DNA from: an uncultured Eubacteriales bacterium
GTDB lineage: Bacteria > Bacillota > Clostridia > Christensenellales > Borkfalkiaceae
Length of the DNA: 64,000 nt
Direction: 5' to 3'
Assembly (NCBI GenBank): GCA_905209085.1
Contig: CAJLRM010000001.1
Coordinates: 620,001-684,000, forward strand
The notes under the pieces are model-generated. The model was given only the letters and a program-made list of their open reading frames with translations. It was not told where the DNA came from and did not search any database. Position numbers and translations under genes: made by a program. This document shows, one piece after another, positions 34,077 through 42,724 of this stretch (its first letter is position 1; each line of letters begins with the position of its first letter).

Positions 34077-35168
34077 CTATACTCTTATTTCAGGGCTTCC
34101 AAAAAAGCTATGCGGCAATCCATGCACAGAGGAAGGCGCGGGATGATAATGTTCAAAATAAACACCCGCTTTAGATCCGCCATGGTAGCGATGTCTTGTG
34201 ATAGATGAATATCCATTGTAATTTGCCGCTTGCATAGCAATGTTTTGAGCATCTGTTTCTGCTTGCGTGTAGGTATTTAACTGAAATTCCGTACCGTCTA
34301 TGCTTACGTCGGTATCTGTAGCAAGTACGGCAACCGCTTCACTTTCGGTTATTTTTTCCAATGAAATATAAACATCCGGACCTATTACAACGGCTAAATA
34401 ATAAAAATCTGCATCACGAGGCGCCTCATCTGCATTTTCAACTTTTTCCAGTTCGAAATCACGAGAAAATACATTTACCTGATAATAGGTAACTGTTGTA
34501 ACAATCGTTGTCGTTACCGTTTTCGTAACAAAAACACCTCTTAACCAACGCCAAAACGATCTCACCCAATTAATTACGGTTGTAACAACAGTTGTAACCA
34601 CAGTTTCTATGTAAGGATAACATATTATTACTGAAGCAACCGCCAAAACGGCAATCGCCACGGCAAGATCGTCAACTATTGCTATGCAGTTTTCTAAAAC
34701 ATCGGTTTCTATAATTTCGCTTATAGAAATTAATTCTCCTTCAAAATCTATATAAAATTCATCATCTTCTTCGTTGTAACATAATTGAGCGATATAACTC
34801 TCCTCTTGTATAATTTCGTTATTACAACATGTGTTTATCGTTATATTGAACTCAGTTATTTCACTATCCAAATAATTTATATAGGTTTCATAAACTTCCG
34901 TAATATCATCCAAATACTTTGTTTCACGAACCAAAATTTGTCCTTGTCCTTCATCTACTATACATTCATATTCATCAAACTGATTTAAAAATTCTTCCAT
35001 TGCATCTCCAAGCGATGTATTAAGAAGCTCATCAGTATTAACTGTTCTTATATTTTCATTGCTATCTAATTCATAAAAAACATTTTTTTGAAACGATGGC
35101 AATAAAAATCCTATCAACAAAATAACAGACAGAAAAAGTGAAACAATTTTAATTTTACGATTTTTCAT
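34077..35168 (-). CDS. Membrane-anchored protein with a His-rich toxin-like C-terminus, 363 aa
   Basis: Residues ~6-28 form a signal anchor (IKIVSLFLSVILLIGFLLPSF). A low-GC, acidic extracytoplasmic region follows, then a hydrophobic segment with Thr/Val repeats (~160-225, VVTTVVTTVINWV ... VTKTVTTTIVTTVTYYQ). The C-terminal ~40 residues (325-363) are the variable end: RHRYHGGSKAGVYFEHYHPAPSSVHGLPHSFFGSPEIRV-type, with six His that could form a metal-dependent active site. A fragment of the same ending recurs alone at 33.45 kb. The ATG at 35168 has GAGGA nine bases upstream. Probable role: polymorphic toxin delivered from the cell surface. The enzymatic activity is unknown. Confidence 0.7.
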   Translation of the reverse strand: MKNRKIKIVSLFLSVILLIGFLLPSFQKNVFYELDSNENIRTVNTDELLNTSLGDAMEEFLNQFDEYECIVDEGQGQILVRETKYLDDITEVYETYINYLDSEITEFNITINTCCNNEIIQEESYIAQLCYNEEDDEFYIDFEGELISISEIIETDVLENCIAIVDDLAVAIAVLAVASVIICYPYIETVVTTVVTTVINWVRSFWRWLRGVFVTKTVTTTIVTTVTYYQVNVFSRDFELEKVENADEAPRDADFYYLAVVIGPDVYISLEKITESEAVAVLATDTDVSIDGTEFQLNTYTQAETDAQNIAMQAANYNGYSSITRHRYHGGSKAGVYFEHYHPAPSSVHGLPHSFFGSPEIRV

Positions 35169-35231
35169 ATAATGATTCCTCATTTTATTATATTTTTATT
35201 GTTACTGTGCCCTCATTTTAAAAATAAAAAA

Positions 35232-35930
35232 TTATTCTAAAAAGTCTTTAAGTACAGAGTAATGTAGCGCAAATGAAACACCTTGAATTATCTCGCCAGA
35301 ACCGTTCCGAAGTCTAAAAGTAATCAAGCCAATAAGTTCACCGTCTGCATTAAATAATGGTCCGCCACTATTTCCTTCATTGATGATGATTGAAGTTTGA
35401 GTTGTTTTTATTTCTTTTCCGTTATATCTGACATATCTTAACGGTGAAGATACTGTTCCTTCGGCAAAAGATAGTCCAAACCCATTGGGGTTTCCGATAG
35501 TAAATACTCTTTCACCGCCTTTTATGCTTTGACCAATAGTAAAAACATCTTTTGTTCCTTGCTCTATTTTTATTAAAGCCAAATCTTCTGTTTCCGATAC
35601 TTTAAGAATGCTGGCAGGCATGAAGTTGTTGTTATCATAAAATCTTACTTCAATATGTTGAAAAATATTATCGTTCGACATTATAACATGTTTGTTTGTT
35701 AATATTTGTCCGTCCTTTGAAATAACACAACCCGTTGCATAGCCGATATTATTATCTTCAGTATCGTAACATCGAATTTCTACTGTTTCTTTTATCGTAT
35801 CAGAATACAGATTCTCTATATCAAATACCGTCGAAGTCGAGGCACAACTTGAAAAAACAATCCCTAAAAATAATGTCATACCAACTAAAAAGCATATAAT
35901 TGACAGCTTGCTTTTTTTATATATTTTCAA
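35232..35930 (-). CDS. Lipoprotein trypsin-like serine protease, 232 aa
   Basis: Signal peptide with lipobox FSSC (Cys29), then a chymotrypsin-fold domain with the full triad: His81 (TNKHVI), Asp116 (SETEDLALIKI) and Ser188 (NEGNSGGPLF). The arrangement is that of short HtrA/DegP-type proteases, but no PDZ domain follows. It should act on the outer face of the membrane. It is encoded 63 bases upstream of the toxin-like gene on the same strand and shares its low GC, so it may process or release that protein. All three catalytic residues are intact. Confidence 0.85.
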   Translation of the reverse strand: MKIYKKSKLSIICFLVGMTLFLGIVFSSCASTSTVFDIENLYSDTIKETVEIRCYDTEDNNIGYATGCVISKDGQILTNKHVIMSNDNIFQHIEVRFYDNNNFMPASILKVSETEDLALIKIEQGTKDVFTIGQSIKGGERVFTIGNPNGFGLSFAEGTVSSPLRYVRYNGKEIKTTQTSIIINEGNSGGPLFNADGELIGLITFRLRNGSGEIIQGVSFALHYSVLKDFLE

Positions 35931-36639
35931 AACGCTCTATCCCCCTTAATAATTTTTTTGGTATAAACTTTTTGGCATAGTTCGCGCCTCGTTTATATAA
36001 CATTCCGACAATCAATCTTTCGTTATACCAACGAAAACAAACAACTATTAAAAACAATTTGAGATTTTTATTATTTTTCGACTTTCATCATAAGTTTTAT
36101 CCTTAGTCTAAAATATAGACTTCGAAGACGACAAAAATTCCTGCCGTTTATTTTGTTTAACATTCAATCAATCATTTACAAAAATCGTAATATTTCTCAG
36201 CCGATAAAGATTTAATAGTTTCGCGCAAAAAAATCCAACATAGAACAAATACATTCCCACGTAAAAAGAAGAATCCCGCTGCCCAAGTCAATATTATTAT
36301 CGGAGCAACCATCTCCGTTTATTTTTTATGCAGTTTTCCAAAAAACTTATCTACATACTTCGCCTTCTATTGTCATTATATCACATATCTTTCATTTGTC
36401 AATATAAATTAAAAAAAATATTTCGCCCTATAATTAAAAAAAAGCAGATATACGATTCAACGCATACCTGCTCCCTCTATTTTCAAAGCGTATTCGCAAA
36501 AACGGCAAGGTAAGAAGCTCAAAAAGCTCTTTTCTTATACAAAGTCACAAAGCGCGGACGGCGTATTGCGCCGACGAGAAGCGCGCCAAAAAATTTTGCC
36601 GAAAGACAGGCGTTTCGAGCCGTCTGCACGCGCGGCGTA
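35931..36639. other. AT-rich right flank of the toxin island
   Basis: About 700 bases with no supported gene; only short AT-rich frames. GC content rises back to the chromosomal level at about 36.5 kb, which gives the approximate edge of the island. Confidence 0.45.
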
Positions 36640-37356
36640 CTATACGATACTGTCGGTCATTTGGGAGTCGCTTTGCTGCGCGCCCGCGTTCTGCAAGGTA
36701 TAGAGATCGAACTCGCTGTCGATGTCGAAGTCCTCCGCGTTGTCGAACGCCGCAAGCTTGGACACGGAAACTTCGTAAGCGGTCATGGTCTTTACTTCCG
36801 TTTCGGAAAGCCGTTTTTGATATTCGCGGCTCTGAATTCGCCCCGAGATCGCCACTTTGTCCCCGACGCTGAGATTTTTGACGAAGCGGGCGTTTCTGCC
36901 CCACGCGATGCAGGGAATATAATCGGATTTGTTATAGGCGCGGTTGACCGCGATGAGTATGTCCGCAATCTCGCGGTTAAAGGGGGTGGTGCGGTAGACG
37001 GGCGGCTTGCAGATATATCCGCTCAAAAGAATACTGTTGGGATTTTTCCCGGGAATTTCGTCCAGAATTTCGCGGACAAACACGGTCAGCATGAGGCGGG
37101 ACTTACCGTTTTCCAGCTTGTTATAGCTGCGGAACTGCCCCAGAGCGCAGATATTCGAGCCGCGGCAGAGCGCCGAGCCTTCGATCAGCCGTTCGGATAC
37201 GGTGATCGGCAGGATATCCGCCTGCCCCGAGAGCCGCATGACGCGCACGAAAAACTCGTAGAAGCCCTCCCCGTACACTTCGTGCGAGAACACCGCGTCG
37301 CTCACGATTTCGCCCATAATGTAGACCTTGTTGTTTTTTTCTGCTACGTAATTCAT
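36640..37356 (-). CDS. SSB-like protein with two OB folds, 238 aa
   Basis: Two successive single-strand DNA-binding (OB) domains: residues ~8-115 (NKVYIMGEIVSDAVFSHEVYGEGFYEFFVRVMRLSG ... ICALGQFRSYNK) and ~120-215 (ILLSGYICKPPVYRTTPFNREIADILIAVNRAYNKSDYIPCIAWGRNARFV ... VAISGRIQSREYQKR). The second has the classical SSB strand pattern. An acidic, Gln/Asp-rich tail follows (EDFDIDSEFDLYTL) but without the SSB DDDIPF tip. GGAGG sits 5 bases before the ATG at 37356. Known relatives in Clostridia are annotated only as SSB-like; the role may be in sporulation, competence or repair. Confidence 0.8.
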   Translation of the reverse strand: MNYVAEKNNKVYIMGEIVSDAVFSHEVYGEGFYEFFVRVMRLSGQADILPITVSERLIEGSALCRGSNICALGQFRSYNKLENGKSRLMLTVFVREILDEIPGKNPNSILLSGYICKPPVYRTTPFNREIADILIAVNRAYNKSDYIPCIAWGRNARFVKNLSVGDKVAISGRIQSREYQKRLSETEVKTMTAYEVSVSKLAAFDNAEDFDIDSEFDLYTLQNAGAQQSDSQMTDSIV

Positions 37357-37388
37357 AAAAACCTCCGATTTTGTTTTTCTTTGCATTC

Positions 37389-37417
37389 GTATCGAATGAA
37401 AATAATCTGTTTCAAGG
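37389..37417 (+). repeat. Left copy of a 29-bp exact inverted repeat
   Basis: Plus-strand sequence from GTATCGAATG to GTTTCAAGG. It is identical to the complement of 38369-38397, where it spans the pdaB start and its first codons (MKIICFK). Here the same ATG at 37396 has no ribosome binding site and the frame continues into non-coding sequence. Confidence 0.9.
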
Positions 37418-37442
37418 AATTCTTTTCTCAAACGCGGTGTAT

Positions 37443-37488
37443 AAAAAATGAAAGCGGTTTTCCGCGGGGGGGGGTCGGGGAAAACCGC
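37443..37488 (-). terminator. Intrinsic terminator of pdaB with a G9 loop
   Basis: Minus strand GCGGTTTTCC / GGAAAACCGC around a loop with nine C (G9 at 37466-37474 on the plus strand), then TTTCATTTTTT. Confidence 0.75.
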
Positions 37489-37619
37489 GCGCTTTGTGGA
37501 CTTCCCTATGGCGCCGAAGCGTTTTCTTCTTTTGCGGCGCCCTTTGCTTCCGTTTTTTTATGCCTAAGGCCTATCGCTCTTTGCGCGGGCGTTTTTTCGA
37601 AAACTTCCCGCGCCGCTTT

Positions 37620-38390
37620 TCAAGCCTTCGTCGGCTTCTGTTTGCCCGTGGAGTCTATCGCGTAATTTTCCCGATAGATAAGCTCGCCGATGGGGACGAA
37701 CTCATAGCCGCGGTTTTGCAGGGTCGAAAAGATCAGGGGAAGCGCCTCCGCCGTATGCAGCCCGTTATTGTGGCAGAGAATGATGGAGCCGGGCTTGACG
37801 CCGTTGATGACGCGCATGGCGATGTCGGTGGCGGAAAGATTTTTCCAATCCAGCGAATCCACGTCCCACTGAATGGGATAAATGCCCATCGAATTGGCGG
37901 TGTCGATGAGGAGATTGTCGTAATCGCCGTAGGGCGGTCGGAAAAGCTCCACTTTCTTGCCCGTCACGGCGGTGATCGCCGCGGAGGAGGATTCCAGCTC
38001 GGAACGGATCTCGCTTTCGCTCTGCTTGCTCATATAGGAGTGCGTCTTGCTGTGCGTGCCGATCTCGTGTCCCGCCTCGTCGATCTTTTTGACGTATTCG
38101 GGATACTTTTCCGTCCAAAACTGCACCATAAAGAAGGTGCAGCGAACGTTGCTGCGCTCCATTTCCCGAAGCAGATCGTCGGTGTGTTCGGTGCCCCAGG
38201 CACAGTCGAAAGAGATGGAAATTTTCTTTTCCTCTTTCTCGACAGAGTAAATGGGAAGCGACCTTGCGGTGGTGATCGCGCTCACCGCATAGCTTCCCAC
38301 TTCGCGCATCACCCACATCACGGCCAAAGCCAGCGCGAGCAACGCCGCCCCTCCTAAAAAGCGTTTTGCCTTGAAACAGATTATTTTCAT
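37620..38390 (-). CDS. pdaB: PdaB-like sporulation polysaccharide deacetylase
   Basis: 256 aa. An N-terminal membrane anchor (residues ~10-32) is followed by a NodB-type deacetylase domain: SFDCAWGTEHTDDLL (motif 1, as in PdaB where the usual TFDDGP is altered), HEIGTHSKTH (motif 2, metal His), RPPYGDYD (motif 3), DVDSLDWK, and HNNGLHTAEAL. It is the type of enzyme needed for the spore cortex or envelope. The ATG at 38390 has GAGG 6-9 bases upstream; that site is partly formed by the 29-bp repeat, which covers the start and first eight codons. Divergent gene orientation relative to the non-coding sequence on both sides. Confidence 0.88.
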   Translation of the reverse strand: MKIICFKAKRFLGGAALLALALAVMWVMREVGSYAVSAITTARSLPIYSVEKEEKKISISFDCAWGTEHTDDLLREMERSNVRCTFFMVQFWTEKYPEYVKKIDEAGHEIGTHSKTHSYMSKQSESEIRSELESSSAAITAVTGKKVELFRPPYGDYDNLLIDTANSMGIYPIQWDVDSLDWKNLSATDIAMRVINGVKPGSIILCHNNGLHTAEALPLIFSTLQNRGYEFVPIGELIYRENYAIDSTGKQKPTKA

Positions 38391-38397
38391 TCGATAC
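38369..38397 (-). repeat. Right copy of the 29-bp exact inverted repeat
   Basis: Complement of 37389-37417. It covers the pdaB start codon and codons 1-8. The two copies bracket 951 bases holding the rest of pdaB and its terminator. Confidence 0.9.
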
Positions 38398-39284
38398 CTC
38401 AATGCTACCAAATTTCATCGGTCGGAAAATAGCGAGTCGCAACGAAAAATGTCTTATTTTGTCGTTTCTCCGTCTGCTGTCACAATTTTGTCACGGCGCC
38501 TTTCTCCGCCCGGTGCCGTTTTTCCCTTTCCTTGTTTTATTCTATGGACGAACTGCCGAGATTATGACAAAAGAAAGGCGGCGCGCGTCCCCCTTTTTCC
38601 GCTCGCCGGATTTTCTTTGAAACGGCTTCCCGTCCGTACGGCGATTAAGGCGGTTTTTCACGCGTTTTTGTTTTGCGGCGATAGGGCGGTTTTTCCCTCC
38701 CTTTTTTCTAAATCATGGTTTTTCGCGGCTTTATTCTTTTAGCGTACCGCCCTTTCTCTTCGTTTTTTTCGCTGCCGGCAGACTTTTTTATGCGACTTTT
38801 CAAACGATCGCGTAAAATTTCCCCGCCGTTTTTTGGCAATTCCGCATTTTCCCCGTTTCTTTTCTCTTTCTTTCGTTTTTTCCTCGTCCGTACCCTTTCC
38901 CTTGCCGCTCGCTTTTTCTCTTTCCGTCCACGCTCCCTTGCCTCTCGCGTCTTCTCTTTTCATCCATTCTCCTTTCTCCGCTCGCTTTTTCTTTCCGTAA
39001 GAATGAAAGAAGCCCTCTCCCTTTCGACGCCCGACCCGATCGCCCCGCTCGTCCTCTTTATGCCTTCCCTTTTCCTTATCAAATTTTCCGCTTTTCAATC
39101 TAAAAAATTATTTCCGTATAAAATGCTCTCCGCCTGCGCTTTTCAAAGGCGATTTTTTTCTCTTCCTTTTTTTCGCCGGCCGTTCTTTTCATGCAAAACG
39201 CTTCTTTACAACGCTTTCAAGATTCTCTTTTCCCCGCCGAAACCGGCGCGCTTGCGACCGAAGAAAAAATCCCCCTTCAAACGC
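38398..39284. other. 890-base gap with a long polypyrimidine tract
   Basis: From about 38690 to 39250 the plus strand is almost entirely T and C (TTTTTCTCTTTCC-like). The overlapping frames on both strands are a consequence of this bias (Phe/Ser/Leu-rich on plus, Lys/Glu/Arg-rich on minus) and lack start signals. No gene is supported. Confidence 0.5.
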
Positions 39285-39342
39285 TTGACAGGCAATCTCC
39301 CCGTGTGATATGATATATTCGTATTTAGACGGTTATCTAAAT
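39285..39342 (+). promoter_or_regulatory. Promoter and operator of the sdpR-sdpI-ABC operon
   Basis: TTGACA (39285-39290), 18-base spacer, TATGAT (39309-39314). A perfect 7-bp-arm palindrome ATTTAGA-N6-TCTAAAT (39323-39342) follows, overlapping the expected start point. This is the normal place for an ArsR/SdpR autorepressor site. Confidence 0.8.
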
Positions 39343-39369
39343 AAACATTTTTAAAGGAGGCGAAAGGGA

Positions 39370-39831
39370 TTGCGGGACGTTTGGGAAGCGATGAGCGACA
39401 AGACGCGGCGGGAAATACTCTCCATGCTGAAAGAACGGAATTTAAGCGCCGGAGAGATCGCGGACAAATTCAATCTCACCAAGGCGACCGTTTCTCACCA
39501 TCTTTCCGTACTGAAAGCGGCGGGATTGGTAGACGCGGAAAAGCACGCGCAGACCGTCGTCTATTCTCTCAACATGACCGTTTTTCAATCTTTTTTGCTG
39601 ACGGTCAACGCTTTTTTCTCCGATAAGAATTTTCAGGGGAGTACGGGGTACAAGGACTCCCCTCGGCAGCGCTCCGCCGCGGAGCGCGAAAACGAGCCTT
39701 CGTTTTTTGACGAATTGCCGCCCGTCGCGGAGGCGAATGCCTCTCCGCCGACGAAATGCGCACTCCGTTCGCCCGAAACGGAGGCGAGCGCCGAGCCGAC
39801 CGACCTGACCGTAAAGGAGGCAAGCACATGA
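39370..39831 (+). CDS. sdpR: SdpR-type ArsR-family autorepressor
   Basis: 153 aa with a TTG start at 39370, 9 bases after AAAGGAGG. Residues 1-75 form the winged helix (RDVWEAMSDKTRREILSMLKERNLSAGEIADKFNLTKATVSHHLSVLKAAGLVDAEKHAQTVVYSLN), very like SdpR. The C-terminal ~70 residues are a low-complexity, acidic tail not present in Bacillus SdpR. No metal-binding Cys/His cluster. Its stop overlaps the next start (ATGA). By analogy it represses its own operon until released by SdpI. Confidence 0.85.
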   Translation: MRDVWEAMSDKTRREILSMLKERNLSAGEIADKFNLTKATVSHHLSVLKAAGLVDAEKHAQTVVYSLNMTVFQSFLLTVNAFFSDKNFQGSTGYKDSPRQRSAAERENEPSFFDELPPVAEANASPPTKCALRSPETEASAEPTDLTVKEAST

Positions 39832-40604
39832 ACGCGCGGACAAACGGCGAAAAGGGGACTTATCCCTTCGTTTTGCTGATGCTGACCCTTCTGAATATGG
39901 CGGCGGGCATGGTTTTCATCTCCCTTCTGCCCGACAGGGTGGCGGTGCACTTCAACGCCGCTTTCGAAGCGGATCGGTTGGGGTCGCCTTGGCAATATTT
40001 CTTTTTCTTTCTCTTCCCGCCCCTCGTCGCCGCGGGGTTAATCTTCGAAAGCCGACGTCGGGGACAAAAGGTGAAAAACCGCAAGCCCCTCAGAATCATG
40101 CTCACATTTATCGCGGTTCTGCTCGCCTATATCGGCTGGCTGATGATCGGCTGGTGCGGCAGAACGCCCGAATTGGGGCAGAAAGCGGAAGCCCCTCTCT
40201 ATATTCTCGTCTGTGTCCCGCTCGGACTGATGTTCGTCGTCTTCGGAAACTATCTGCCCGTCGTCAAGCGCAACGGCACCCTGGGCATCAAGACGCCCGC
40301 TACTTTGGCGAGCGATTACGTATGGGCGCAGACGCACCGAGTAATGGGCAAGGTGTGGATGGGAATCGGCGCGGGAGAAATCCTCTGCGCGTTTGTCGAC
40401 ACTTTCGCGGGCACGCAGTTTGTTTCTTTCGCATGGCTGATGTCAGGCGTGTTCTCGTCGTTCGCCGTCGTGCCTTTCGTCACGGCGCGCTTCAAAAGAC
40501 GGGAGGAGGAACTTTTTGCCGCATCGCGGGAAGCCGGGAATCCCGCCCCGCATACGGACGAAAACAAAACAACGCAAGAATGTCCGCACTCAAAGCGGAA
40601 ATAA
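39828..40604 (+). CDS. sdpI: SdpI-family membrane protein
   Basis: 258 aa with six hydrophobic segments. It has the DUF1648-type start (LLNMAAGMVFISLLPDRVAVHFNAAFEADRLGSPWQYFFFFLFPPLVAA) and the SdpI motif NYLPVVKRNGTLGIKTPATLASDYVWAQTHRVMGKVWM. In Bacillus subtilis SdpI gives immunity to the SDP toxin and sequesters SdpR at the membrane. AAAGGAGG precedes the ATG at 39828. Followed directly by an ABC transporter, so it may protect against an external peptide that the transporter also expels. Confidence 0.87.
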   Translation: MNARTNGEKGTYPFVLLMLTLLNMAAGMVFISLLPDRVAVHFNAAFEADRLGSPWQYFFFFLFPPLVAAGLIFESRRRGQKVKNRKPLRIMLTFIAVLLAYIGWLMIGWCGRTPELGQKAEAPLYILVCVPLGLMFVVFGNYLPVVKRNGTLGIKTPATLASDYVWAQTHRVMGKVWMGIGAGEILCAFVDTFAGTQFVSFAWLMSGVFSSFAVVPFVTARFKRREEELFAASREAGNPAPHTDENKTTQECPHSKRK

Positions 40605-40618
40605 TATAAGGAGAACTT

Positions 40619-41494
40619 ATGGAAAATCAGAAATTCAATGCTTCGGCGGAACCTTTTTCGGAGCTGTCGGAGGGACGGGACGCGCCCGTTTCCCCCGCGG
40701 AGGAATCCGACTCCAAAGAGAACGTGCTGATCGCCGCAAACCTCAAAAAGACCTTTAAGCTGTCCGCAAAGCAGCGCAAGATAGAAAAGACGCCGCTGAG
40801 AGAGAAAGTCGCGGTCAACGGTCTTTCTTTTAAAGCCAAACGCGGGGAGATCTACGGACTGTTAGGTCCCAACGGCGCGGGCAAGACCACGACGCTGCGG
40901 ATGTTAGCCACTCTCATCAAGCCCGACGCGGGGGACGCGGTCATCAACGGGTACAGCATCGTAAAACAGCCCGACAAAGTGCGTTCGCAGATCGGATTTT
41001 TGACCAGCGAATTGAAGCCCGACGACTTTTTCACGCCCAGCTATATCTTCGATTTTTTCAGCGAACTGCAAAATATCCCTATCCAGGTAAGGGACGAGCG
41101 CAAAGCGATGCTCTTTTCGCGCTTCGGGATCGATAAATTCGCCGAAACGAAAATCGCGGATCTGTCCACGGGCATGAAACAAAAAACGTCCATCGCCGTT
41201 TCTCTCGTACACGACCCCGAATTTATTATTTTCGACGAGCCGACCAACGGATTGGACGTTTTAACGGCAAAATCCGTCACCGACTTTTTGGTGGAATTGA
41301 AAAACGAGGGCAAGACCATCCTCTTGTCGACGCATATTTTCTCTTTGGTAGAAAAGATCTGCGACCGAGTCGGCGTCATCGTCGACGGCAAGATGGCGGC
41401 GGAGGACACGGTGAAAAATCTCACGCGGGAAAAAGGTCTGGAAGACGTTTTCTTCGATATTTACGCGGATTCGAAAGGAGGAGAGAGCATATGA
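40619..41494 (+). CDS. ABC transporter ATP-binding protein (NatA type)
   Basis: 291 aa. Walker A GPNGAGKTTTL, signature LSTGMKQKTSIAVSL and Walker B FIIFDEPTNGLD are intact. An N-terminal extension of about 45 residues (ENQKFNASAEPFSELSEGRDAPVSPAEESD) precedes the domain. It lies 14 bases after sdpI and overlaps the permease by 4 bases. The partner is an ABC-2 permease, so the likely role is export of Na+, a drug or a peptide. Confidence 0.92.
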   Translation: MENQKFNASAEPFSELSEGRDAPVSPAEESDSKENVLIAANLKKTFKLSAKQRKIEKTPLREKVAVNGLSFKAKRGEIYGLLGPNGAGKTTTLRMLATLIKPDAGDAVINGYSIVKQPDKVRSQIGFLTSELKPDDFFTPSYIFDFFSELQNIPIQVRDERKAMLFSRFGIDKFAETKIADLSTGMKQKTSIAVSLVHDPEFIIFDEPTNGLDVLTAKSVTDFLVELKNEGKTILLSTHIFSLVEKICDRVGVIVDGKMAAEDTVKNLTREKGLEDVFFDIYADSKGGESI

Positions 41495-42657
41495 AAAACA
41501 TCTGGACGATCATGAAAAAGGAGTTTTCACGCTTCTTTAAGGACAAAAGACTGGTGCTGGCGCTCGTCCTGCCCGGCATACTCATCTATCTCATTTATTC
41601 CTTTCTCGGCAACGGGATTTTTTCCAAGCTCGGCGGCACGGACGAAAATTACGTCTACCAAATCTACACGGCGAATATGCCCGAAGCCTTCCAAGAGCCT
41701 TTTTCCAAGACGGACAAGATCGAGCTTCACGCTATTTCCTCCGAAGAGGCAAACGCCGTGAAGGATAAGGTGGCAGACAAAGACACCGACCTTTTGGTCG
41801 TGTTCCCCGACGACTTCGAGGAAGCTTACGAAGCCGTAAAAAACGGCACGTCGGAAACTTATCCGCAGGTGCAGTTATACTATAATACGACGAGGACGGA
41901 AGGCTCGCAGGCATACGCGCTCTTTTCCACCCTCATCTCCGAATTTCAACAGGAAGTGAATCCCTACTTCTTAGCCGTCCCGCAGGATCTCGCCACGGCA
42001 AAGGATACGACGGGCATGATTTTCTCCATGATCGCGCCCATGCTGGTGCTCATGTTCCTGTTTTCCGGGTGTATGGCGGTGGCGCCCGAATCGATTGCGG
42101 GCGAAAAGGAACGCGGCACGTTTGCGACTATGCTGGTCACGCCGGTCAAGCGCAGCCATATCGCCGTCGGGAAGATCATTTCCCTGAGCGTTCTCTCCCT
42201 CATCAGCGGCCTTTGCAGCTTTTTGGGGCTGATCCTCTCCCTGCCCAAACTGATGGGCGGCATGGAGGGCATCAGCGCAAGCGTGTATTCCGCAGGCTCC
42301 TATCTGATGCTGCTCGGAATCATTCTCTCCTCCGTGCTCGTCATCGTGTCTTTGATTTCCGTCGTTTCCGCGCTCGCCAAGAGCGTCAAGGAGGCCGCCA
42401 ATATGATCGGACCGATGATGATCCTCGTCATGCTGCTCGGCGTGAGCACCATGTTCTCCTCGGGCGCGGTCGGCTCCTTCTTCTGGTATCTGATTCCGCT
42501 CTACAACAGCGCCCGAGCCATGAGCGGCATTTTCTCCTTCGCGGCTTCGCCCGTCGCGGTATTCATCACCATCGGGGCAAACGTCGCGGCGGCAGTGCTT
42601 CTCGCTTTTGCGCTCGCCAAGATGTTCGACAACGAAAAAATCATGTTCAACAAATAA
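41491..42657 (+). CDS. ABC-2 type transporter permease (NatB-like)
   Basis: 388 aa. One membrane segment near the start (LVLALVLPGILIYLIYSFLG), a large extracytoplasmic domain (~45-170) and five or six segments at the C-terminus, with the PESIAGEKERGTFATMLVTPVKRSHIAVGKI motif of the NatB/ABC-2 family. It pairs with the preceding ATPase; GGAGGAGAGC lies before the ATG, which overlaps the ATPase stop. Confidence 0.92.
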   Translation: MKNIWTIMKKEFSRFFKDKRLVLALVLPGILIYLIYSFLGNGIFSKLGGTDENYVYQIYTANMPEAFQEPFSKTDKIELHAISSEEANAVKDKVADKDTDLLVVFPDDFEEAYEAVKNGTSETYPQVQLYYNTTRTEGSQAYALFSTLISEFQQEVNPYFLAVPQDLATAKDTTGMIFSMIAPMLVLMFLFSGCMAVAPESIAGEKERGTFATMLVTPVKRSHIAVGKIISLSVLSLISGLCSFLGLILSLPKLMGGMEGISASVYSAGSYLMLLGIILSSVLVIVSLISVVSALAKSVKEAANMIGPMMILVMLLGVSTMFSSGAVGSFFWYLIPLYNSARAMSGIFSFAASPVAVFITIGANVAAAVLLAFALAKMFDNEKIMFNK

Positions 42658-42662
42658 TTTAC

Positions 42663-42695
42663 GAAAGCGCCTTTCCGGGGGCGCTTTCCTTTTCC
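42663..42695 (+). terminator. Intrinsic terminator of the sdpRI-ABC operon
   Basis: GAAAGCGCC / GGCGCTTTC with an 8-base loop, followed by CTTTTCC, six bases after the permease stop. Confidence 0.75.
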
Positions 42696-42724
42696 CCATC
42701 ATAAAGGCCCTCTATTATTTTTGA

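Noticed and set aside
38715..39308. A 197-codon plus-strand frame and a 119-codon minus-strand frame
   Set aside because: Both follow from the polypyrimidine bias (Phe/Ser/Leu-rich versus Lys/Glu/Arg-rich), have no start signal and no recognisable domain.
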